A stretch of DNA of 64,000 nucleotides from an uncultured Chlorobiales bacterium (GTDB taxonomy: Bacteria > Bacteroidota > Chlorobiia > Chlorobiales > Chlorobiaceae), in assembly GCA_903929135.1 (NCBI GenBank), contig CAIYTH010000048.1, positions 124,001-188,000 on the forward strand. The letters run 5' to 3'. The position numbers and the translations under genes are program-made. Positions 41,265 through 51,045 of the stretch are shown piece by piece (the stretch's first letter is position 1; each line of letters starts with the position of its first letter). Under the pieces are notes generated by a model. It was not told the DNA's origin. It searched no databases and was given only the letters and a program-made list of their open reading frames with translations.

Positions 41265-42464
41265 TCAGGTGAAGAGGTCCTTGGCTTTTTCGAAAATGCT
41301 TTTCTCACTCTCCGGATCGCCGGGGGCCGGTGTGATTCCCGGCGCCTTCCTCAGCTCCCTGAGTTGCTCTTTCTCCTTCGCTGAAAGGTCTTTCGGTATG
41401 TGGACGTTCACCCTGACATACTGGTCGCCGGTGCCGCCGCCCTTCAGGTGGCCGATGCCCTTGCCCGGAATGCGCAGCATGGTGTTCGGCTGGGTGGCCG
41501 CGGGAATGGTCAGCTTCAGCACGCCGTCGAGGGTAGGCACGTCGATCTTGGTGCCGAGCACCAGGTCCGGGAACCCTACAGCAAGTTCGTAGACGACGTC
41601 ATCGCCGTTGCGCCTGAACAGATCGTGCGCTTTCTCCTCGATGATCACAATGAGGTCGCCGCTGGCTCCGCCCCTCGGTCCCGTGTTTCCCTGGCCCCTG
41701 AGCGTCAGGTAGTTTCCATCCTGCACGCCTGCCGGCACGGTGATCTTCACGGTAACCTCGCCCTGCTTGATGCCTTCGCCATAGCATGCGGTACAGCGAT
41801 CCTTGACTACATGGCCTTCGCCGCCGCAGGTCGGACAGGCTGCGATGTTGACGAACTGGCCGAACATGGTCTTGGAGGCCTGACGCACCTCGCCGGTACC
41901 GTGGCAGGTCTGGCAGGTCTCGGTCTTGCCTGTTTTGGAACCGCTTCCGTTACACTCCTTGCAGGCGACCTGCTTCTTGATCTTCAGGGTTTTCTCGACC
42001 CCTTTGGCGATCTCCTCGAGGGTGAGCTTGAGGCGGATCTTGAGATCGCCCCCCTGGATGCCGGCCGAAGGCCTGCCGCGGCGTCCGCCGCCCGCAAAGC
42101 CGCCGCCGAAAACCTCCTCGAATCCGAAAGGCGCTCCGCCGCCGCGCGTGCGGCCACCGCTGAACATGTCGTTGAATGCGCTGAAAATATCGCTGAAGTC
42201 GGCGCTGTACTGACCCGCTCCGCCTTCAGAGGCCGCCGACGAACCGACGCCGGCATGGCCGAACTGATCGAAACGACGGCGTTTGTCGTCGTTGCTCAGG
42301 ACCTCGTAAGCCTCGTTGACCTCCTTGAAATGCTCCTCCGCCTCCTTGTTGTCGGGATTCTTATCGGGATGGTATTTCAGGGCCAGCTTCCTGTATGCCT
42401 TCTTGATCTCGTCCTTGTCGGCTGACCGGCTGAGGCCGAGAACTTCATAATAGTCTCTCTTCAT
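41265..42464 (-). CDS. dnaJ: Chaperone protein DnaJ
   Basis: 399 residues. Co-chaperone that stimulates the ATPase of DnaK. N-terminal J domain with the HPD tripeptide ([17 protein letters not shown]), Gly-rich linker ([14 protein letters not shown]), four zinc-finger repeats ([32 protein letters not shown]) and the C-terminal substrate-binding domain. Last gene of the leftward hrcA-grpE-dnaJ group; dnaK is not in the window. Confidence 0.97.
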   Translation of the reverse strand: MKRDYYEVLGLSRSADKDEIKKAYRKLALKYHPDKNPDNKEAEEHFKEVNEAYEVLSNDDKRRRFDQFGHAGVGSSAASEGGAGQYSADFSDIFSAFNDMFSGGRTRGGGAPFGFEEVFGGGFAGGGRRGRPSAGIQGGDLKIRLKLTLEEIAKGVEKTLKIKKQVACKECNGSGSKTGKTETCQTCHGTGEVRQASKTMFGQFVNIAACPTCGGEGHVVKDRCTACYGEGIKQGEVTVKITVPAGVQDGNYLTLRGQGNTGPRGGASGDLIVIIEEKAHDLFRRNGDDVVYELAVGFPDLVLGTKIDVPTLDGVLKLTIPAATQPNTMLRIPGKGIGHLKGGGTGDQYVRVNVHIPKDLSAKEKEQLRELRKAPGITPAPGDPESEKSIFEKAKDLFT

Positions 42465-42504
42465 ATGCTTCCTTCTGGATCAATAATCTTGTAAACTCTC
42501 CGGC

Positions 42505-43080
42505 CTACCTGGCCACGATGACCTTGGCATGCCTGATCACCCGGTCACCGAGCGTATAGCCCGACTGATACTCTTCGACGACCGTATCGGGTTCGGCATC
42601 CGGATGGTCGATCTGCGTGATCGCCTCATGGACATTGACGTCGAGCGTCTGCCCGTTGGCCTCGATCTCCCTGACGCCCTTGCTGACAAGCCACGCGCTG
42701 AAATTCTTCCTGATGAGTTCGACCCCCTCGATAAACGGTTTCGCCGCGTCCATGGCCTGAAGTTCGGCAGGGATGTGGTGCATGAGCCGCTTCAGGTCGT
42801 CGAGCATGGGAAGCAGGTCCCTGACGGAGTTTTCGAGCGAGCGCGTCGACGCGAGGGCCGTTTCCCGCTCCTTCTGCTTCCTGAAGTTTTCGAAATCGGC
42901 AGCACGACGGATCAGCTCCTCCCGAAGCCTGGCGACCTGCTGGTTCAGTGTTTCGATTTCACCCTGGGCCTCATCCGGCAGTGAATCCTCACCGGAAACC
43001 CGGGTCTCCTCCCCTCCCGCGGCTTCGGCAGGTATATTCTCTTGTATCTCTTCCTGGTAATGTGGTGCTTTTCTGGTCAT
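42505..43080 (-). CDS. grpE: Nucleotide exchange factor GrpE
   Basis: 191 residues. Releases ADP from DnaK. An acidic leader (1-50), long coiled coil ([25 protein letters not shown]) and the C-terminal beta domain with [29 protein letters not shown] and a terminal RHAKVIVAR, all standard. Lies 10 bases after hrcA and 40 before dnaJ. Confidence 0.96.
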   Translation of the reverse strand: MTRKAPHYQEEIQENIPAEAAGGEETRVSGEDSLPDEAQGEIETLNQQVARLREELIRRAADFENFRKQKERETALASTRSLENSVRDLLPMLDDLKRLMHHIPAELQAMDAAKPFIEGVELIRKNFSAWLVSKGVREIEANGQTLDVNVHEAITQIDHPDAEPDTVVEEYQSGYTLGDRVIRHAKVIVAR

Positions 43081-43090
43081 TGCAATGAAA

Positions 43091-44170
43091 TCAAGGTAAT
43101 TGGTTGTTGTCCGTCAGGGCTGCCGACAGGCACCCCGCCATGTAGTTCACCACCCGCACGGCGTGTTCGTAGTCCATCCGCTTCGGTCCGAGGACACCGA
43201 CTTTGCCGACCATCTTTCCGGCATAAAACGGCGAGGAGACAATCGTCAGGTCCGCAGCTCCCGCCTCCCCGTTCTCCTGACCGATGCTGATGACGACCTC
43301 CTGCCGGTCTCCCGAAAATCCGGAAGCGCTTCCGACATCGGCCACGAGCTTGGCCATGCCGAACTTGTCCTCGATCATCGTGATGATGTTCCGCACTTTC
43401 TGGGGCTGGCTGAACTCCGGCTGGTCCACAATATACTCAGTGCCCGAAATATACAACTTGTCGAGAATGGAGGATTCGTCGAACAGGGTATCCGCCGACT
43501 CGACGATACTGTCCATCAGGCCGGTTTCGCCCTTGCAGTCGGAGAGGCGCCTGGCGATCGTGGTGCGGATTTCGTCGAGCGTCAGCCCGGAGAGCCTCTC
43601 GTTCAGGATGCCCACCACGGCATCGATCTTCTGTCTCGACACTTCGGCCGTCAGTTCCATGACGATGGTCTTGACGAAAAGCGACTGGATGGCGATGACG
43701 ACCATGATCCTCGTCGAACTGAGAAGAACGATATCGAGCCGTTCGAAGACTGCGTTGGAGAGCCTTGGCGGCAACACCACGCTGAGCTGCCTCGAGATGC
43801 TCCCCAGCACCTTCGCCGCCGTGCCGAGCACCTCGGCCGAGGTACCTGTCCGTTCAAGCCCGAAAAGGCCGAAGTTGTGGTCGATCACCCGTTTCTCGTC
43901 ATCGTCGATCCGGCTGACTTTCATGATCAGGTCGACATAGTACCGATACCCCTTGTCAGTCGGCACGCGTCCGGCAGAGGTATGGGGCTGGCTGATGAAC
44001 CCGGAAGCCTCGAGGTCGGCCATCACGTTGCGGATGGTTGCGTCTGAAAGCCCGAGATTGTAGCTCCGAGCTATGGTGCGTGATCCGACCGGTGCCGCCG
44101 TAACGACGTAGGACTGGATGATGATGCCAAGCACCTGGCGCTCACGCAGGTTCAAATCGCGATGGTTCAT
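43091..44170 (-). CDS. hrcA: Heat-inducible transcription repressor HrcA
   Basis: 359 residues. Winged helix at the N-terminus ([51 protein letters not shown]) followed by the GAF-like domain of HrcA. It normally represses chaperone operons by binding CIRCE (TTAGCACTC-N9-GAGTGCTAA). No such element is found upstream of this operon, so its targets may be elsewhere (for example groESL). First gene of the group. Confidence 0.95.
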   Translation of the reverse strand: MNHRDLNLRERQVLGIIIQSYVVTAAPVGSRTIARSYNLGLSDATIRNVMADLEASGFISQPHTSAGRVPTDKGYRYYVDLIMKVSRIDDDEKRVIDHNFGLFGLERTGTSAEVLGTAAKVLGSISRQLSVVLPPRLSNAVFERLDIVLLSSTRIMVVIAIQSLFVKTIVMELTAEVSRQKIDAVVGILNERLSGLTLDEIRTTIARRLSDCKGETGLMDSIVESADTLFDESSILDKLYISGTEYIVDQPEFSQPQKVRNIITMIEDKFGMAKLVADVGSASGFSGDRQEVVISIGQENGEAGAADLTIVSSPFYAGKMVGKVGVLGPKRMDYEHAVRVVNYMAGCLSAALTDNNQLP

Positions 44171-44501
44171 CGGTAATACAAAAGTTCATGAACTGGAATA
44201 GAACGCGCTCCTCAAGCCGCAGAACTTCCCGAAGCACCGTGCTTCAGGGGTAGTTCATGTTTTTCATCTCTAAAACAAACGGGGCAAACTGATAGTTGCC
44301 AGGCACAACCCCTTCAATATCGGCAACTTAAGCATCATGCCGGGACCATAAGCCCCGGGCGGCCGGAGCAGGGGCGGCCAACAGCTCGCCCGGTCGGTAA
44401 ATAATATAATAAAAGCGACCTATTCAAGACCGATTTGCCCATTGTCTGTTTTTTTCATAATATCGGATATCCGATTTTTTCCAACACAAACGAACAAGGC
44501 C
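44171..44501. other. Divergent spacer between hrcA and the S24 repressor gene
   Basis: 331 bases. Nothing gene-like is seen. The stretch 44395-44480 is AT-rich and includes the repressor palindrome; the hrcA promoter should lie at the 44171-44300 end. No CIRCE element. Confidence 0.6.
44462..44475 (+). promoter_or_regulatory. Perfect 14-bp palindrome before the S24 repressor gene
   Basis: ATCGGATATCCGAT, 26 bases before the ATG, within an AT-rich promoter region. CI/LexA-like repressors usually bind such sites in their own promoter, so this is a good candidate operator. Confidence 0.6.
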
Positions 44502-45242
44502 ATGTCGGTTAAACCAACAGCTCCCATCGGGTCGAGAATCAAGGAGGTCCGGCGACACTTCGCTTTGCGCCAGGATGAGTTCGGCATCAGGATCGGCATG
44601 TCCGGCAATCGGATTTCCGAACTTGAAAACGACAAGGGCGGCGCCGGAGCCGGGGTGCTCGTCGCCATCTGCCGGGAATTCCCGGTCAATCACGAGTGGA
44701 TGCTTTCAGGAACGGGCCCGATGCTGAAGGCCGCCGGGTCAACCCCGGTTTTCACATCGTCGGGAAGCGAGGAGGATGTCGCCCGCCGTCTCGGCGAACT
44801 CGAACGGCAGATCCGGCTGATCATGCTCGACAGGAACGACGGGGAGCAGGCGCTGCTGCAGGTACCGCTCTACTCGTCGGCCGTCGCTGCCGGCATGCCC
44901 GACCTCGCGTCCAGCGATGTCGAAGAGTCGATCGAAATCCCGGCTTCATGGTCGCACGGAAAAAAGCACCTCTTCGCGGTCAGGGTCCAGGGTGAGAGCA
45001 TGCTCGACGCAGGCATCATGCCCGGAGACCGCCTCCTGGTCGAGGCGACCCAGACAGCCCGGGACCTGCAGATCGTGATCGCGAGCGTCAACGGGGAGAT
45101 GACCGTCAAAAAGCTCTGTATCGACAGGGAAGGCACCGTACGGCTTGAACCGCAGAACAGCGCCTACAACCCTATCGTCATCACGCAGGACATGGATTTC
45201 AGGATCCACGGCGTCGTGCTCGCCGCGATGCGGCAATACTGA
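44502..45242 (+). CDS. XRE/S24 LexA-CI-like repressor
   Basis: 246 residues from 44502. N-terminal helix-turn-helix (RIKEVRRHFALRQDEFGIRI, SGNRISELENDKGG) joined by a linker to a C-terminal S24 peptidase-like domain with the catalytic Ser166 (GESMLDAGIMPGD) and Lys203/204 (VKKLC). This is the plan of phage CI and LexA-like repressors that self-cleave when RecA filaments form. No other phage gene is present, so it is either a stranded phage repressor or a host stress regulator. Confidence 0.87.
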   Translation: MSVKPTAPIGSRIKEVRRHFALRQDEFGIRIGMSGNRISELENDKGGAGAGVLVAICREFPVNHEWMLSGTGPMLKAAGSTPVFTSSGSEEDVARRLGELERQIRLIMLDRNDGEQALLQVPLYSSAVAAGMPDLASSDVEESIEIPASWSHGKKHLFAVRVQGESMLDAGIMPGDRLLVEATQTARDLQIVIASVNGEMTVKKLCIDREGTVRLEPQNSAYNPIVITQDMDFRIHGVVLAAMRQY

Positions 45243-45267
45243 GGGGGAAAGGGAGGAAGAATGGCCT

Positions 45268-45366
45268 GAATGGACAATATAAGAGGGGTAATGGCGTTCT
45301 TTTCTCCCCACGACGTTCCTTACGGTCCATGCCGTCCATTCTGTCCATAACGTCCATCCTGTCCAT
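45268..45366. repeat. 9-nt-periodic GTCCAT array, family C (copy 1)
   Basis: Five GTCCAT hexamers start at 45325, 45334, 45343, 45352 and 45361, exactly nine bases apart with variable triplets between them. A single inverted ATGGAC lies at 45269-45274. It fills the spacer between the convergent S24 and prmC genes. Other copies at 57971-58055 and 60308-60418. Confidence 0.9.
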
Positions 45367-45372
45367 TTTCCC

Positions 45373-46263
45373 TTAACACCGCACGCACGACAGTGCCCTG
45401 TCCAGTTGGCCGTAGTCGCGGATCACCTCGATGTCGCCGAATCCCTGACTGACGAGCCCCTTCACTCCTTCAGCCCCGTCGGCATGGAGTTCGAAACAGA
45501 GCAAACCCCCTTTCCTGACGAGGGCCGAGCCCATTCCAGCGATGCTGCGGTAATATTCGAAACCTTCGGGAGCGACCAGGGCAAGCCTGGGTTCGAAGAG
45601 GCGGACCTCATCCTGCAGGCCGCCCCATTCGGTTTCGGGAATATACGGCGGATTGGAGATGACCATGTCGAACGGCCCGCCGACGGCATCGGGGAACCGT
45701 GGGTCGAGCATGTCGGCCCTGACGAACCGGATCCGGTCGGCCACCCCATGCGCCTCGGCGTTGGCTGCGGCAACCTGAAGCGCCTCTTCGGAAACATCCG
45801 CGGCCGTCACGCGTGCACCTGGAAGCCTGAGCGCCATCGTCACCGCGATGCATCCGCTGCCGGTGCCGATGTCCAGAAGCGAGGGCTCCTCGCCGGAGGA
45901 AGCTTCGCAGAGGGCGAAACGTTCGAGGGCGTGCTCGAGCACGAGTTCGGTCTCCGGCCGGGGAATCAGCACCCGCTCGTCCACCGAGAAGCGGTTTCCA
46001 TAAAAGAAGGCTTCACCGGCGATGTACTGCACCGGCCTTCCCTGTAGCCGCTGCCTGCAGGATTCCCGAAAAGCCTCGAGTTCGCGGGCTGAGACCGGGC
46101 GCTCATGGTTCAGGTAGAGGTCGAGCCGTTTCAGGCCGAGCACGTGGCCGAGCAGGAGTTCGGCCGAAAGGCGCGCCTCGTCGATCTGTTTTTCGGAAAA
46201 AAAGTCCGTCGTGGTTTTCAGCAGCCCGACGACTGTCCACTCCTTCTCGATAGCCATGTTCAT
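45373..46263 (-). CDS. prmC: Release factor glutamine methyltransferase PrmC (HemK)
   Basis: 296 residues from 46263 (ATG at 46257 also possible; a further upstream extension is rejected). Methylates the GGQ glutamine of peptide release factors with SAM. N-terminal helical domain for the release factor (LLGHVLGLKRLDLYLNHERP), YIAGEAFFYG, RPETE, SAM motif LDIGTGSGCIAV and the diagnostic NPPYIPE. prfA, often adjacent elsewhere, is not here. Confidence 0.95.
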   Translation of the reverse strand: MNMAIEKEWTVVGLLKTTTDFFSEKQIDEARLSAELLLGHVLGLKRLDLYLNHERPVSARELEAFRESCRQRLQGRPVQYIAGEAFFYGNRFSVDERVLIPRPETELVLEHALERFALCEASSGEEPSLLDIGTGSGCIAVTMALRLPGARVTAADVSEEALQVAAANAEAHGVADRIRFVRADMLDPRFPDAVGGPFDMVISNPPYIPETEWGGLQDEVRLFEPRLALVAPEGFEYYRSIAGMGSALVRKGGLLCFELHADGAEGVKGLVSQGFGDIEVIRDYGQLDRALSCVRC

Positions 46264-46462
46264 GCTTCCGTTGCGTTTCTGATGCGTCATTATAAACCTT
46301 TTTCCCCATTCCCGTGACGGAGCCGACAGGAAAAAACGTCCAAACCAGCAGAAGAACGGAAGCAGTTTTGCCTCCGCCTCCGTTTTTTTACGATATTTCC
46401 CTGTCACGGCCACGCCGGAGCCTGCGTTGCGAGCCGTGCCATGAAAACCTGAACCCTGACCG

Positions 46463-47203
46463 ATGAAACACCCTTTCCTGCTCCTTGCCTCGCTGCTTCT
46501 CCTGCTTCAGGCAATCCCGGCGAAAGCCACCGCCGCCTTTACCGGCCAGATGGAGATGTCCCTGAAAATGCCGAACGGATCTGCCGACATCACCTACCTG
46601 TTCGGCAAAGGCGCACAGCGCATGGACATGACCATGCGGCTCGACAAAATACCCGAACCGCTGAAGACAACCGTCATCACGAGGACCTCCCGTCCCGACG
46701 AAGCGACCATCGTGAACCACGGGACGAAAACCTGGAACACCGTGAACCTGAGGACAGCCGCAGAGAGCGCAACCCTGATCAATTTCGACAGCAACTACCG
46801 GCTTACCCGCCTCGGCAGCGAGACAGTCAAGGGGTACCCGTGCGAACACATCAGGCTCACCAGCAGCACCGAACAGCTCGAGCTGTGGATGTCGAAGGGC
46901 CTTGCCGACTTTTCGACCTTCAGGCTCCTGCAGTCCCAGAATCCCCGACTGTCGAACACGTCGCTCTCGAAAACCATCGCCCAGGCGGGGATCGAAGGCT
47001 TCCCTGTCAGGATCGTCCAGAAGAACGACAACGGCTTTTACGTGGTGGAGCTCAAAAGGGCGGTTCCGGGGCCGGTCGCCGCTTCGGATTTCAGCGTCCC
47101 GCCCGGTTACGTGAAGAGCGGTGACGGGCCGCAGGCGGTGGACAGCCTCCAGAAGCAGCACCTTCGCAAGCTCATGGAAAAAATGAAGGATTTTGACCGG
47201 TAG
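46463..47203 (+). CDS. Exported DUF4412-like protein
   Basis: 246 residues with a signal peptide (about 1-22, cleavage near AKA). The mature part has the strand pattern of DUF4412 or LolA-like proteins: [30 protein letters not shown], and [11 protein letters not shown], where a modified lipocalin-like sheet is expected. Periplasmic, possibly lipid-binding; not proven. Fifty bases upstream of proS in the same direction. Confidence 0.72.
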   Translation: MKHPFLLLASLLLLLQAIPAKATAAFTGQMEMSLKMPNGSADITYLFGKGAQRMDMTMRLDKIPEPLKTTVITRTSRPDEATIVNHGTKTWNTVNLRTAAESATLINFDSNYRLTRLGSETVKGYPCEHIRLTSSTEQLELWMSKGLADFSTFRLLQSQNPRLSNTSLSKTIAQAGIEGFPVRIVQKNDNGFYVVELKRAVPGPVAASDFSVPPGYVKSGDGPQAVDSLQKQHLRKLMEKMKDFDR

Positions 47204-47253
47204 TCGCTATATTTTCCGGACTTTTCCCGAAACCATCAACCAAATGCGCAACC

Positions 47254-48699
47254 GTGGCTGAAAAAATCACAACGAGAGAGCAGGACTATTCACAGTGGTA
47301 CATCGACCTGGTCCGGTCGGCGAAACTGGCCGATTACTCGGACGTTCGGGGATGCATGGTCATCAGGCCGAACGGTTATGCAATCTGGGAAAAGATGCAG
47401 GCCGCACTCGACGGCATGTTCAAGGCCACCGGCCACGTCAACGCCTACTTCCCGCTCTTCATCCCTGAAAGCTTCATCGCAAAGGAGGCTGAGCACATCG
47501 AAGGCTTTGCGCCCGAATGTGCGGTCGTCACCCACGGCGGAGGCGAGGAGCTTGCAGAGAAGCTCTATGTCCGTCCGACTTCAGAAACCATCATCTGGTC
47601 ATCATACAAGAAATGGATCCAGTCTTACCGCGACCTGCCGATCCTGATCAACCAGTGGGCCAACGTCGTCCGCTGGGAGATGCGCACCAGGCTCTTCCTG
47701 AGGACCACCGAGTTCCTCTGGCAGGAGGGGCACACGGCGCACGCCGACCCCGGTGAGGCTCAGGAGGAGGTGATCAGGATGATCAACGTCTACAGGACCT
47801 TCGCCGAGGAGTATATGGCCATGCCGGTCATCGTCGGCAAAAAGACCGACAGCGAGAAATTCGCCGGGGCCGACGCAACCTACTGCATCGAGGCCATGAT
47901 GCAGGACGGAAAGGCACTGCAGGCAGGAACATCGCACAACCTCGGCCAGAATTTCGCAAAGGCCTTCGACTGCCAGTTCCAGACCAGAGAGAGCGGACTG
48001 GAATATGTCTGGGCGACCAGCTGGGGTGTATCGACCAGGCTGATCGGCGCACTTATCATGGCACACTCGGACGATCGGGGGCTGGTGCTGCCGCCGAAGC
48101 TCGCCACCCGGCAGGTGGTGATCATCCCGATCCTCAAAGGAGACAAGTCCAAGGTGGTCGCGCACGCGAACTTCGTCGCAAGGGCCCTGAACCAATCCGG
48201 CATCCCGACCTTCGTGGACGACAGCGAGCAGAACTCCCCCGGTTGGAAATTCGCCGAGTATGAGCTGCAGGGTATCCCGGTCAGGATCGAGCTCGGCCCG
48301 AGGGACATCGAGAACGGCAAGTGCATCGCCGCTCGCCGGGACACGCTCGAAAAGAGCGAGCTGCTGCTTGACGAGACGCTGCCGACGGCCATAAGAGAGA
48401 TCCTGAACAGCATCCAGCAGAACCTTTACGACCGTGCCCTGCAGTTCAGGACGGACAATACGGTCCAGGTCACCTCCTGGGAAGAGTTCAAGTCAGCCGT
48501 GGAGAAAGGGTTCGTGATCGCCCACTGGGACGGCACCGCTGAAACCGAAACCCGGATCAAGGAAGAGACAAAGGCGACCGTCAGGGTGATCCCGACCGAC
48601 CAGGATTACCGCGATCGCTATGGGATGGATGAACCTGGCGTCTGCGTCTGTTCGGGCAACCCGGCAGCACAGAAGGTCGTGTTCGCCAAAGCCTACTGA
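47254..48699 (+). CDS. proS: Prolyl-tRNA synthetase, short (archaeal/eukaryote-like) type
   Basis: 481 residues from a GTG. Charges tRNA-Pro. Class II motifs are intact: motif 2 region [21 protein letters not shown], motif 3 [21 protein letters not shown]. It lacks the editing insertion of E. coli-type ProRS and has the C-terminal extension of the archaeal/eukaryote-like type (ending [13 protein letters not shown] with Cys residues VCVCSG nearby). Such forms are found in several bacterial groups. Confidence 0.96.
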   Translation: MAEKITTREQDYSQWYIDLVRSAKLADYSDVRGCMVIRPNGYAIWEKMQAALDGMFKATGHVNAYFPLFIPESFIAKEAEHIEGFAPECAVVTHGGGEELAEKLYVRPTSETIIWSSYKKWIQSYRDLPILINQWANVVRWEMRTRLFLRTTEFLWQEGHTAHADPGEAQEEVIRMINVYRTFAEEYMAMPVIVGKKTDSEKFAGADATYCIEAMMQDGKALQAGTSHNLGQNFAKAFDCQFQTRESGLEYVWATSWGVSTRLIGALIMAHSDDRGLVLPPKLATRQVVIIPILKGDKSKVVAHANFVARALNQSGIPTFVDDSEQNSPGWKFAEYELQGIPVRIELGPRDIENGKCIAARRDTLEKSELLLDETLPTAIREILNSIQQNLYDRALQFRTDNTVQVTSWEEFKSAVEKGFVIAHWDGTAETETRIKEETKATVRVIPTDQDYRDRYGMDEPGVCVCSGNPAAQKVVFAKAY

Positions 48700-48703
48700 A
48701 GAG

Positions 48704-48850
48704 AATGGATAATTGCTAATGGACAATGAAACAAATTTGTCCGGCAGATCATCTGCTATTCACGTAAGAATCTATATGCTCAATGGATGAAAGGAAATCG
48801 GACCGATCTTCTTTTCATTATCCATTATCCATTGTCAATTATCCATTAAA
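48704..48850. repeat. ATTATCCATT-type repeat, family D
   Basis: Left unit AATGGATAATTGCTAATGGACAATG (read as 48704-48728 in short blocks) and right inverted unit made of repeated ATTATCC/ATTGTCA blocks at 48816-48848. Inverted repeat around a 90-base core, in the spacer between convergent proS and the peroxiredoxin gene. Confidence 0.75.
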
Positions 48851-48899
48851 AAAATAGCCCCCCCGCGAAACTACCTTGCAGGGGGGCTCTTGCTATTTA
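48851..48899 (-). terminator. Terminator of the peroxiredoxin gene
   Basis: AGCCCCCC (48856-48863) pairs with GGGGGGCT (48881-48888), extended by AAATAGC / GCTATTT outer pairs; A-run at 48848-48854 is the leftward U-tract. Confidence 0.82.
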
Positions 48900-48919
48900 A
48901 AACCTTGAGCAGTAATGCG

Positions 48920-49507
48920 TTACTCTCCGAAATACTCCTTCAAACCCTCTTCGGTCGGCTTCATGCTCTTGTCGCCCTTGTTCCAGTTGGCCGGGCACAC
49001 TTCCCCGAACTCCTCGGTGAACTGCAGCGCATCGACCAGCCTGAGTACTTCGTCGACGTTCCTGCCGAGTCCGAGGTCGTTGATCACCTGGTGCTTGACC
49101 ACGCCTTCGCGGTCGATGAGGAAAAGACCCCTGAGCGCGATGCCGGCATCCTCGATCAGTACGTCATAGTCCTTGGAGATCGTCTTGTTGATATCGGAAA
49201 CGAGGGGGTAGGTGATCCCCTGAATGCCGCCCCTGTTGCGCGGGGTGTTGAGCCATGCGAGGTGGGAGAACTTCGAATCTACCGAGCAGCCGATAACTTC
49301 CACATTCTTCCTCCTGAACTCGTCGAGCTTCTCCTGGAACGCATGCAGTTCGGTCGGACAGACGAAGGTGAAGTCGAGAGGATAGAAGAACAGCACGACA
49401 TACTTGCCGCGGAAGGCGGAAAGCTGGCAGGAATCGACGAAACTATTTCCGTTGACGACTGCAGGTGCATTGAAATCTGGTGCCTTACGGCCTACGAGCA
49501 CGCCCAT
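48920..49507 (-). CDS. Typical 2-Cys peroxiredoxin (AhpC/Prx type)
   Basis: 195 residues. Reduces peroxides; useful to an anaerobic phototroph exposed to oxygen. Peroxidatic Cys50 in [14 protein letters not shown], resolving Cys171 in [10 protein letters not shown], Arg in TPRNRGG. Typical two-Cys layout with the normal C-terminal tail. Stands alone with its own terminator; no AhpF or thioredoxin partner nearby. Confidence 0.96.
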   Translation of the reverse strand: MGVLVGRKAPDFNAPAVVNGNSFVDSCQLSAFRGKYVVLFFYPLDFTFVCPTELHAFQEKLDEFRRKNVEVIGCSVDSKFSHLAWLNTPRNRGGIQGITYPLVSDINKTISKDYDVLIEDAGIALRGLFLIDREGVVKHQVINDLGLGRNVDEVLRLVDALQFTEEFGEVCPANWNKGDKSMKPTEEGLKEYFGE

Positions 49508-49731
49508 GTGGTATCTCCTTGACTTGAAATGTTGACTGATGCCTTTAAATAGGATTTATTTAGTCCAATATATGCAACAGGAGGGATTCCGCCAACTCCG
49601 GCACTGCATTTTTTTCAGATTTTTTGCGTCCGTTCATCAGGATCCCTCCCGGCCCGAGTCATGCAGATTCCTGCGACTTTATTATTATTTTGCAGCAGGA
49701 AAAGATCTTGTGCCCCAATCAAGCGCCGCCA

Positions 49732-51033
49732 ATGCGAACCTTTTTCGAATTCGACAGGCTCCGGACCAGCTACCGGCAGGAGATCATTGCGGGAGCAACC
49801 ACGTTTTTCACGCTCTCCTACATCATCGTCGTCAACCCCGCAATCCTTGAAGCAGCAGGCCTGCCGCGCGGAGCATCGATGACCGCCACCATCCTGACCG
49901 CAATCTTCGGAACCCTGCTCATGGCGGTATATGCGAAACGGCCGTTCGCGGTCGCGCCGTACATGGGCGAAAACGCCTTCATCGCCTACACTGTGGTCAA
50001 GACGCTGGGATACTCCTGGCAGACGGCGCTGGGGGCGATCCTTGTCAGCGGCCTGCTCTTCACGGTCATCACGCTCACGGGGTTGCGCCGGTGGATGGCC
50101 GAGGCGATTCCTACCTCGCTCAAGCACAGCTTCTCGATCGGCATCGGGCTATTCCTGGCGTTCCTGGGACTGAACAGCATGGGAGTGATCGCAATGGGGG
50201 TTCCAGACGCGCCGGTGAAACTGGCCGACATCTCTTCCCCGGCGGTACTGTGCAGCCTTGCGGGGCTCGCCGTAACGGCTTCACTCCTGGCGCGGAAAGT
50301 CACCGGTTCGCTGTTTGCCGGCATGGCGCTGACGACGCTCGCCATGATCTTTCTCGGCCTGGCCCCCCTGCCCCGGACTTTTTTCAGCGCCCCGCCTTCA
50401 CTGGCGCCGATCTTCATGCAGGTGGACGTGAAGGGGGCCTTTACCTGGGGGTTCATCGGAGTGGTGACGAGCGTGCTGGTCATGGATTTCGTGGATACGA
50501 TGGGCACCCTCATCGGGCTTTCTGCCCGGGCCGGCCTGCTCGACAGGGACGGCAACCTGCCTGAGATCGAAAAGCCGATGCTCGTCGACGCCCTCTCGAC
50601 GACCGTGGCAGCGCTGCTGGGCACAACGACGGCAGGGGTGTTCATCGAATCTGCTTCGGGGATCGAACAGGGGGGCAGAACCGGGTTCACGGCACTGGTC
50701 GTGGCAGCCCTGTTCGCCCTGGCGCTTTTCTTTTCACCGATCCTGACCATCGTGCCGCCGCAGGCCTACGGGCCGGTGCTTGTCGTGGTCGGCATGTTCA
50801 TGATCGAATCCTCGGCAAAACTCGATTTCGGCGACTACACCGAACTGATGCCGGCGTTCCTGACCATCGTCATGATGCTGTTCACCTTCAATATCGGCGT
50901 CGGCATCACATCGGGCTTCATCAGCTGGGTGGTGCTCAAGGCGCTCTCGGGAAGGGTCCGCGAGATCAACGGCGGCATGGTTGCGCTTGCCGCTCTGTCG
51001 CTGTCCTTCTACCTTTTCTATCCATACCATTAA
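49732..51033 (+). CDS. NCS2-family purine permease (AzgA/PbuG-like)
   Basis: 433 residues from 49732; an upstream extension to 49624 is rejected. About 12 helices with the AzgA-type motifs TFFTLSYIIVVNP, PYMGENAFIAY and DFVDTMGTLIG and the substrate-site region TTTAGVFIESASGIEQGGRTG. Family members import guanine, hypoxanthine or adenine with protons. Followed 12 bases later by a nitrilase-like hydrolase gene, likely in one transcript. Confidence 0.92.
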   Translation: MRTFFEFDRLRTSYRQEIIAGATTFFTLSYIIVVNPAILEAAGLPRGASMTATILTAIFGTLLMAVYAKRPFAVAPYMGENAFIAYTVVKTLGYSWQTALGAILVSGLLFTVITLTGLRRWMAEAIPTSLKHSFSIGIGLFLAFLGLNSMGVIAMGVPDAPVKLADISSPAVLCSLAGLAVTASLLARKVTGSLFAGMALTTLAMIFLGLAPLPRTFFSAPPSLAPIFMQVDVKGAFTWGFIGVVTSVLVMDFVDTMGTLIGLSARAGLLDRDGNLPEIEKPMLVDALSTTVAALLGTTTAGVFIESASGIEQGGRTGFTALVVAALFALALFFSPILTIVPPQAYGPVLVVVGMFMIESSAKLDFGDYTELMPAFLTIVMMLFTFNIGVGITSGFISWVVLKALSGRVREINGGMVALAALSLSFYLFYPYH

Positions 51034-51045
51034 GACCGGACCACG

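Noticed and set aside
44171-44300. CIRCE operator before hrcA
   Set aside because: No TTAGCACTC or GAGTGCTAA-like sequence is present.
45325-45366. GTCCAT array as a possible CRISPR
   Set aside because: The constant part is only six bases and the variable part three, far too short for repeat and spacer.
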